From Psychromonas sp. SP041 (GTDB taxonomy: Bacteria > Pseudomonadota > Gammaproteobacteria > Enterobacterales > Psychromonadaceae): a stretch of 64,000 nt of DNA. The stretch is from the NCBI RefSeq assembly GCF_000470315.2, contig NZ_CBRF02000010.1, positions 1 to 64,000 on the forward strand, written 5' to 3'. The stretch's first letter is position 1, and each line of letters begins with the position of its first letter. This document shows, piece after piece, positions 58,811 to 64,000 of this stretch. The notes under the pieces were generated by a model. That model was given only the letters and a program-made list of their open reading frames with translations, made no database searches and was not told the origin of the DNA. The position numbers and the translations under genes are program-made.

Positions 58811-59515
58811 TTAATTCAATGATGCATTAATATCGTTTAGTACTGCAACAGGATCTGTTGCTTGTGTTATAGGGCGACCAATCACTAAATAATCAGAACC
58901 ACTATCGATTGCTTGCTTTGGCGTTTTAATACGACGTTGATCACCTGCATCTGATCCCGCGGGGCGAATACCAGGTGTAATTAATTTAAATGAGGCACCT
59001 AATAACGCTTTAAGTTCTTCCGCTTCATGTGAAGAACAAACAACACCATCTAAGCCTGATGACTTAGTTAATGTAGCAAGACGCTTCACTTGCTCTGCAG
59101 GTGTCAGGTTGATGCCTAACTCTGTTAGATCACTTTGATCCATACTGGTTAAAACAGTGACCGCAATTAGTAAAGGAGCTTTATCGCCATAAGGTTCTAA
59201 AATTGCTTTAGCTGCTTCCATCATACGGCGCCCACCACTGGCATGTACGTTAACCATCCATACACCAAGATCAGCTGCCGCTTTAACGGCTTTAGCCACT
59301 GTATTTGGAATATCATGAAATTTTAAATCTAAAAATACGTCAAATCCTTTTGCGACAACAAGCTGTACAAATTCAGGTCCAAAATGTGTAAACATTTCTT
59401 TACCGATTTTTAGGCGACATGTACTTGGATCTAATTGCTCTATAAAAGCCAATGCTTGTTGTTTGTCATCATAATCTAATGCGATAACAACTTTAGGATC
59501 AGTTAGCTGATTCAT
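58811..59515 (-). CDS. pyrF: Orotidine 5'-phosphate decarboxylase
   Basis: Last step of UMP synthesis. 234 residues of a TIM barrel, with the catalytic block [20 protein letters not shown] and the phosphate loop LVIGRPIT near the C-terminus. ATG 59515 follows AGGAAAA, which lies between the start and the first repeat unit. lapB-pyrF adjacency is conserved, but here 409 bp of mostly tandem repeat separates them. Confidence 0.98.
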   Translation of the reverse strand: MNQLTDPKVVIALDYDDKQQALAFIEQLDPSTCRLKIGKEMFTHFGPEFVQLVVAKGFDVFLDLKFHDIPNTVAKAVKAAADLGVWMVNVHASGGRRMMEAAKAILEPYGDKAPLLIAVTVLTSMDQSDLTELGINLTPAEQVKRLATLTKSSGLDGVVCSSHEAEELKALLGASFKLITPGIRPAGSDAGDQRRIKTPKQAIDSGSDYLVIGRPITQATDPVAVLNDINASLN

Positions 59516-59534
59516 TTTTTTTCCTATCTAAACA

Positions 59535-59914
59535 GTTTGTAAGCAATATTAAGTTTTGTAATCAATACTATGTTGTGTCATCAATGTTACGTTTTGTCAT
59601 CAATGTTACGTTTTGTCATCAATGCTACGTTTTGTCATCAATGCTACGTTTTGTCATCAATGCTACGTTTTGTCATCAATGCTACGTTGTGTCATCAATG
59701 CTACGTTGTGTCATCAATGCTACGTTTTGTCATCAATGCTACGTTTTGTCATCAATGCTACGTTTTGTCATCAATGCTACGTTTTGTCATCAATGCTACG
59801 TTGTGTCATCAATGCTACGTTGTGTCATCAATGCTACGTTGTGTCATCAATGCTACGTTGTGTCATCGATGCTACGTTTTGTAATCAATGCTACGTTTTG
59901 TAATCAATGCGACG
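59535..59914. repeat. Minisatellite: 20 tandem copies of a 19-bp unit
   Basis: The unit TTTTGTCATCAATGCTACG is repeated without interruption for 380 bp, exactly 20 x 19. Eight inner copies are identical to the unit and six differ only by G at position 3 (copies starting 59687, 59706, 59801, 59820, 59839, and, with a T at position 15, 59573); the copy at 59858 has both the G and a CATCGATG variant. The outer copies are degenerate: those at 59535, 59554, 59877 and 59896 carry GTAATC or GTAAGC instead of GTCATC. The array fills nearly the whole lapB-pyrF spacer. There are no spacers between units, so it is not a CRISPR. Confidence 0.97.
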
Positions 59915-59924
59915 TTACAATATT

Positions 59925-61097
59925 TTATTCGCCGTCTAAGCCTCTGATCGGCTTAATTCTTCCCCAACTTTTACAGGATGGACATTGCCAAAATAGCTTT
60001 TTAGTCGAATAACCGCATTTTTGACAACGATATTGTGGCCTCAATGTAATTTGTTCACTTACTAGCTTATGCAAAAACACTAAACTTTCTTTTTCGTTAT
60101 CAGACTGTGCTAGTTGCAAATGATAGGTCATTAAATGATTAAAGCCTTTCATGGTCGGATTACGGCGTAATTCTTGTAGCATAAAATTTTGTGCTTTTTC
60201 GACACTATTAAACTCAGCAATTAATTTAGCCAATAGTATGACCGCGCTGGCCCCTGCCCCTAAATTAACAATACGTTGTAAATAGGTAATTAATTCTTGT
60301 TCTGTCTTCAGTTGTTTATGTAGCGCATATAAGTTTTCTAAAATGACTTCTGTGAAGTCAATATCTAACTCAGGTACTTGTTCTAGGATACTAAGCGCTT
60401 TTTCTGGTTGCTGGTTTTGTTCATAATATTCAGCCATCGCTAAACAGGCGCGGATACACTTAGGAAAAGTCACTAATGCTTTTTGATATAGCTTAATGGC
60501 TTGTTTTTGTTGTTCTGGTTTTTTCATTTCGCAAGCTAAACTGCAGTACAAATAAGATAGCGTTCTAGGTTTCGCTTTTGATTTATCGATCTTATTCATT
60601 AATTCGGTGCAATTAATTGCTTCTTGCCAATCTTTTAATTGTTGGTAAATAAGCAATAAATTTTCTAGTGCTGCTTGTTTATATTCAGGTGACTCTTTAA
60701 GTTGAATGAAGATTTCTTCACTACGATCAAACAAGCCTGAATGATAGAAGTCTTTTCCTAATTGAAACATCGCTAAATCACGCTGCTCTAATGTCAAAGA
60801 CGGACGAGCAATAAGATTTTGATGGATACGTATAGCACGATCTACTTCGCCGTTTTGACGAAATAAGTTACCTAATGCGAGATGCGTTTCAATAGTTTCA
60901 TCATCCACATCGAGTAAAGCAATAAAATGGTCGACGGCTTTGTCAGGTTGTTCGTTTAATAAAAAGTTTAAACCTTGAACGTAATCTCGACTTAATTGGT
61001 TGCCTTTTTTTTGCTTTTTTTGATAAACGCTACGCACACCCATATACCAACCATAAAAGGCAGCAACAGGTAACAATAAGAAAAAAATCTCTTGCAC
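59925..61097 (-). CDS. lapB: Lipopolysaccharide assembly protein B (LapB/YciM)
   Basis: Membrane-anchored TPR protein that controls LpxC turnover, and so LPS level. 390 residues (E. coli 389): an N-terminal membrane anchor (IFFLLLPVAAFYGWYMG), TPR repeats (about 35-345), and a C-terminal rubredoxin-like zinc site with CQKC (358-361) and CPSC (372-375). The start is GTG 61097, set by alignment to the conserved N-terminus. Six bp after lapA. Confidence 0.96.
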   Translation of the reverse strand: MQEIFFLLLPVAAFYGWYMGVRSVYQKKQKKGNQLSRDYVQGLNFLLNEQPDKAVDHFIALLDVDDETIETHLALGNLFRQNGEVDRAIRIHQNLIARPSLTLEQRDLAMFQLGKDFYHSGLFDRSEEIFIQLKESPEYKQAALENLLLIYQQLKDWQEAINCTELMNKIDKSKAKPRTLSYLYCSLACEMKKPEQQKQAIKLYQKALVTFPKCIRACLAMAEYYEQNQQPEKALSILEQVPELDIDFTEVILENLYALHKQLKTEQELITYLQRIVNLGAGASAVILLAKLIAEFNSVEKAQNFMLQELRRNPTMKGFNHLMTYHLQLAQSDNEKESLVFLHKLVSEQITLRPQYRCQKCGYSTKKLFWQCPSCKSWGRIKPIRGLDGE

Positions 61098-61103
61098 TAA
61101 GAG

Positions 61104-61391
61104 TTAATCTTTTTCAATGCTATCACGTAGATCATTAAGCTCTCTACGTTGCTTTACATTCAATTTAGTTAGTTGACGAATTTTCATTTTCTGCGCCAAG
61201 TAAAAGTAACTCGCAAAACATAATGCAATAGCAAATCCAACGGAGAATATAATCGCCATTAAAGTGGATAGACGTAATTCATTTTGCGCAATGAGGTAGT
61301 TTATTGTGACAAGTTGTTGGTTTTGTAAACCCAAGACAATCACGACAATAAAAAACACCACTGTGATTAATATAGTTAGAAAACGTTTCAT
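61104..61391 (-). CDS. lapA: Lipopolysaccharide assembly protein A (LapA/YciS)
   Basis: 95 residues from ATG 61391 (MKRFLTILITVVFFIVV), after TAGGT; an extension of 16 residues upstream is not supported. Two membrane segments (about 4-24 and 42-65) and a charged C-terminal helix fit the DUF1049/LapA family. It is paired with lapB and acts with it in LPS assembly. Confidence 0.92.
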   Translation of the reverse strand: MKRFLTILITVVFFIVVIVLGLQNQQLVTINYLIAQNELRLSTLMAIIFSVGFAIALCFASYFYLAQKMKIRQLTKLNVKQRRELNDLRDSIEKD

Positions 61392-61551
61392 ACTGATACC
61401 TACACAAGAATAAGAAGTAATGAGTGTATTATAAATCAATCAGGGAATAAATCATTGAAATGAATCGTTTAACATTATTGACTCAGATAGTGATCAAATT
61501 GGTATAGTTAGATGATAAATACTCAGAAAAGAGTAGATAGAAATTGAAGTT

Positions 61552-61579
61552 AAAAAAATGGTGCTTTTCAGCACCATTT
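61552..61579 (-). terminator. Terminator after ihfB
   Basis: A 10-bp stem (AAATGGTGCT/AGCACCATTT), loop TTTC, is followed by seven U on the minus strand, directly after the ihfB stop. The lapA promoter should then lie in 61392-61551. Confidence 0.88.
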
Positions 61580-61583
61580 ATAT

Positions 61584-61871
61584 TTAGACATTTAACGCAT
61601 TAACACGTTCTCTCAATGCTTTACCCGGTTTGAAGTGAGGAACATATTTACCGCCTAGCTCAACCTTATCACCTGTTTTAGGGTTACGGCCAACGCGTGG
61701 AGCACGGTAATGTAGTGAAAAACTACCAAAACCTCTAACTTCAATTCTTTCGCCAGAAGCAAGAGAATTGGTCATTAGCGTTAACGTTTCTTTCACGCTA
61801 TCTTCAACTTCTTTAACCGACAATTGAAAGTGTTTGCTGGTTAGTCTTTCGATCAAATCAGACTTAGTCAT
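61584..61871 (-). CDS. ihfB: Integration host factor beta subunit
   Basis: Half of the IHF heterodimer, a DNA-bending architectural protein. 95 residues, matching E. coli IhfB (94), with the DNA-binding arm [20 protein letters not shown] and the tail [20 protein letters not shown] 61871 follows GAGGTAA. Downstream of rpsA as in E. coli. IHF typically assists sigma-54 promoters such as the flagellar ones here. Confidence 0.98.
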   Translation of the reverse strand: MTKSDLIERLTSKHFQLSVKEVEDSVKETLTLMTNSLASGERIEVRGFGSFSLHYRAPRVGRNPKTGDKVELGGKYVPHFKPGKALRERVNALNV

Positions 61872-61926
61872 AACTTACCTCGTATTATGTGAATACAAAT
61901 TAAAAAGACTCCAGTTAATGCTTTAA

Positions 61927-61948
61927 ATGTGGCCGTTACCAGCCACAT
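61927..61948 (-). terminator. Weak hairpin after rpsA
   Basis: ATGTGGC/GCCACAT arms with an 8-base loop lie directly after the rpsA stop and are followed on the minus strand by only UUUAAAG. It is probably a partial terminator or an mRNA-stabilising stem before ihfB. Confidence 0.5.
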
Positions 61949-61952
61949 CTAA

Positions 61953-63623
61953 TTATTTGCCTTTAGCAGCGTTAAACGCGTCAAGCATTGCATTACCCAT
62001 GCTTGCTTCGTCTTGTTGCTTCAAGCTATCGATAGCATCTTTCTCATCTGCTTCATCTTTAGCTTTGATAGACAAGCTGATTACGCGGTTTTTGCGATCA
62101 ACACCAACGTATTTAGCTTCAACAGGCTCACCAGCTTTTAATACTGTAGATGCATCTTCGATACGATCACGTGAGATATCAGCAACACGGATGTAACCTT
62201 CAACGCCTTCAGTAAGAGTAACAGTTGCACCCTTAGCATCAACTTCAGAAATAGTACCATTAACAATAGTACCTTTCTTGAATTCTGCTAGGTAGTTGTT
62301 GAATGGGTCAGCAGCAATTTGCTTGATACCTAGAGAGATACGTTCGCGCTCTGGGTCAACTTGTAATACAACAGCTTCGATTTCGTCGCCTTTTTTGTAA
62401 TCAAGTACTGCTTTTTCGCCTTCAACTTCCCAGCTAATGTCAGAAAGGTGAACTAGACCGTCGATGTTGCCATCAAGACCGATGAAGATACCGAAGTCAG
62501 TGATAGATTTAATCTTACCAGAAACTTTTTGACCTTTATCGTGTGTTGAAGAGAACTCTTCCCACGGGTTAGCTTTACACTGTTTAAGACCTAGAGAGAT
62601 ACGACGACGTTCTTCGTCGATGTCTAGAACCATAACTTCAGCCATATCACCTAAGTTAACAACTTTAGATGGGTGGATGTTTTTGTTAGTCCAATCCATT
62701 TCAGAAACGTGAACAAGACCTTCTACGCCTTCTTCAATTTCTACGAAACAACCGTAATCAGTTAAGTTTGTCACTTTACCAGTTAGACGAGTTGATTCTG
62801 GGTAACGCTTAGCGATTGCAACCCATGGATCTTCACCTAATTGCTTAAGACCTAGAGATACACGAGTGCGCTCACGGTCAAACTTAAGGATTTTAACGTT
62901 GATTTCTTCACCAACAGTTACGATTTCACTTGGGTGTTTAACACGCTTCCAAGCCATATCTGTGATATGTAATAGGCCGTCTACGCCGCCTAAGTCTACG
63001 AATGCACCGTAGTCAGTAAGGTTCTTAACGATACCTTTAACTTCTTGACCTTCTTGAAGATTTTCAAGAAGTTCATCACGTTCAACACTGTTTTCAGTTT
63101 CGATAACAGCACGACGAGATACAACAACGTTGTTGCGTTTTTGGTCTAGCTTGATCACTTTGAATTCAATATCTTTGTTTTCAAGGTGAGCAGTGTCACG
63201 TACCGGACGTACGTCAACTAATGAACCAGGTAGGAAAGCACGGATACCGTTTAATTCAACAGTGAAACCACCTTTAACTTTACCGTTGATAACACCGATA
63301 ACAGTTTCTTGGTCTTCGTACGCTTTTTCTAACTGGATCCAAGCTTCGTGACGTTTAGCTTTTTCGCGAGAAAGTTTAGTTTCACCGAAACCATCTTCTA
63401 CAGCGTCTAGAGCTACATCACAAACATCGCCAACTTCAACTTCAATTTCGCCAGCAGCGTTCTTGAATTCTTCAACTGGGATAGCAGCTTCAGATTTAAG
63501 ACCAGCATCAACGAATACTAAATTATTGCTAATACGTACGATTGTACCTTTAACAATTGTTCCTGGGCGAGTTTCTACTTGTTGAAGAGATTCTTCAAAT
63601 AGTTCAGCAAAAGATTCCATCAT
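61953..63623 (-). CDS. rpsA: 30S ribosomal protein S1
   Basis: 556 residues with six S1 (OB-fold) repeats at roughly 20-90, 105-170, 190-260, 275-350, 362-435 and 450-520; repeats 3-6 bear the typical [18 protein letters not shown] and [20 protein letters not shown] patterns. The start is ATGATG at 63623 ([13 protein letters not shown]); the first Met is preferred by alignment to MTESFAQLFEESL. No Shine-Dalgarno is visible upstream, as is known for E. coli rpsA. Between cmk and ihfB, the conserved order. Confidence 0.98.
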   Translation of the reverse strand: MMESFAELFEESLQQVETRPGTIVKGTIVRISNNLVFVDAGLKSEAAIPVEEFKNAAGEIEVEVGDVCDVALDAVEDGFGETKLSREKAKRHEAWIQLEKAYEDQETVIGVINGKVKGGFTVELNGIRAFLPGSLVDVRPVRDTAHLENKDIEFKVIKLDQKRNNVVVSRRAVIETENSVERDELLENLQEGQEVKGIVKNLTDYGAFVDLGGVDGLLHITDMAWKRVKHPSEIVTVGEEINVKILKFDRERTRVSLGLKQLGEDPWVAIAKRYPESTRLTGKVTNLTDYGCFVEIEEGVEGLVHVSEMDWTNKNIHPSKVVNLGDMAEVMVLDIDEERRRISLGLKQCKANPWEEFSSTHDKGQKVSGKIKSITDFGIFIGLDGNIDGLVHLSDISWEVEGEKAVLDYKKGDEIEAVVLQVDPERERISLGIKQIAADPFNNYLAEFKKGTIVNGTISEVDAKGATVTLTEGVEGYIRVADISRDRIEDASTVLKAGEPVEAKYVGVDRKNRVISLSIKAKDEADEKDAIDSLKQQDEASMGNAMLDAFNAAKGK

Positions 63624-63726
63624 CTATTTATTCACACTTATTTTATACAACCACATACAATCCATTCGTACGGGAGGCAAGAAAGATTACCACTTCATCC
63701 ATAAAGTAGTTTTAGTAAACAACTGA

Positions 63727-64000
63727 TTATTCAGTTGAAATTTTTAATTTAAGTTCAGTTAAAGTCAGGATTTGTTCGACCACTTCATTAATAGTTAATT
63801 CAGTAGAATCGATAACAAATGCATCATCTGCAGGCTGTAATGGAGCAATTGCTCGGTTACGGTCTCGATAATCACGTTCTTTAATCTCGCTTAAAATTTG
63901 CGCGATGCTAACATTAAAGCCCTTATCTTGCAACTGATTAAAACGGCGTTGGGCTCGCTCTTCAGCACTCGCATCGAGGAAAATTTTAACTTTAGCCTCA
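63727..64000 (-). CDS. cmk: Cytidylate kinase (N-terminal part outside window)
   Basis: The C-terminal 90 residues of CMP kinase, running off the right edge. The visible sequence contains [19 protein letters not shown], the LID-region [20 protein letters not shown] and the terminal [17 protein letters not shown], all characteristic of Cmk. Upstream of rpsA, with 103 bp between. Confidence 0.96.
   Translation of the reverse strand, partial: EAKVKIFLDASAEERAQRRFNQLQDKGFNVSIAQILSEIKERDYRDRNRAIAPLQPADDAFVIDSTELTINEVVEQILTLTELKLKISTE

Noticed and set aside
59535-59914. CRISPR array
   Set aside because: Units are contiguous 19-mers with no unique spacers, and no cas genes are in the window.
59570-60012. 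Three long plus-strand reading frames over the 19-bp repeat as genes
   Set aside because: They arise from a unit that lacks stop codons in all frames; there is no ribosome-binding site, and one of them runs into lapB antisense. Kept only as a finding.
1-64000. tRNA or rRNA genes, prophage, toxin-antitoxin or defence genes
   Set aside because: None were recognised on either strand; the gene-free stretches are short and AT-rich without cloverleaf-like or phage-like features. A tRNA scan could confirm.

Overview
The window is a low-GC stretch of a gammaproteobacterial chromosome, dense with housekeeping genes. Several conserved clusters are intact: pdhR-aceE-aceF-lpdA; guaBA; frsA-crl next to proBA; the rpsB-to-dnaE/tilS cluster with map and glnD divergent from it; a Vibrio/Shewanella-type polar flagellar regulon (flagellin, flaG, fliD, fliS, flrABC); and cmk-rpsA-ihfB-lapA-lapB-pyrF. 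AT-rich spacers, the flrABC cascade and the crl-frsA pair together suggest a marine, possibly cold-adapted genus related to Psychromonas, Moritella, Shewanella or Vibrio. The genus is an inference from gene content and protein resemblance, not something that was measured.

Layout. 1-260: the 3' end of an IS4-like transposase. 263-7041: pyruvate dehydrogenase complex and its repressor PdhR, with a PdhR operator upstream of pdhR. 7361-11248: ampD, guaA and guaB (minus strand). 11427-12758: xseA (plus). 12922-17197: proA, proB, crl and frsA (minus). 17279-19732: nnrS and an orphan GGDEF diguanylate cyclase (plus). 19712-39615: a nearly continuous minus-strand run transcribed from rpsB to tilS, covering translation factors, UMP kinase, isoprenoid/undecaprenyl and CDP-DAG synthesis, outer-membrane assembly (rseP, bamA, skp), lipid A synthesis (lpxD, fabZ, lpxA, lpxB), rnhB and dnaE. 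Several intrinsic terminators cut this run into smaller units. 40015-43476: map and glnD (plus). 43584-47294: a Fur-box-preceded ferric iron ABC importer. 47562-57684: flagellar regulators and filament genes. 58094-58780: a MaoC-like hydratase. 58811-63623: pyrF, lapB, lapA, ihfB and rpsA. The window ends inside cmk.

Flagellar logic readable from the DNA: flrA stands alone between its own promoter region and a terminator. flrB-flrC is preceded by a good sigma-54 (-24/-12) element. fliD and probably fliS have sigma-54 elements, and the flagellin gene has a near-consensus sigma-28 promoter. Two GTCA-N6-TGAC palindromes resembling FleQ/FlrA boxes lie in the flrA-fliS intergenic region. The fliS and FliT/FlaI-like chaperone genes are on the opposite strand from the rest of the cluster.

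No new multi-gene system is evident; this is mainly core genome. The most unusual object is a 20-copy, 19-bp tandem repeat that fills the whole lapB-pyrF spacer. Other points for a second look are the paired FlrA-like boxes, the inverted fliS module, a duplicated module inside a long flagellin, short tandem repeats upstream of the flagellin promoter and after flrC, a 30-bp perfect palindrome between guaB and guaA, and a Fur-like inverted repeat between rseP and bamA.
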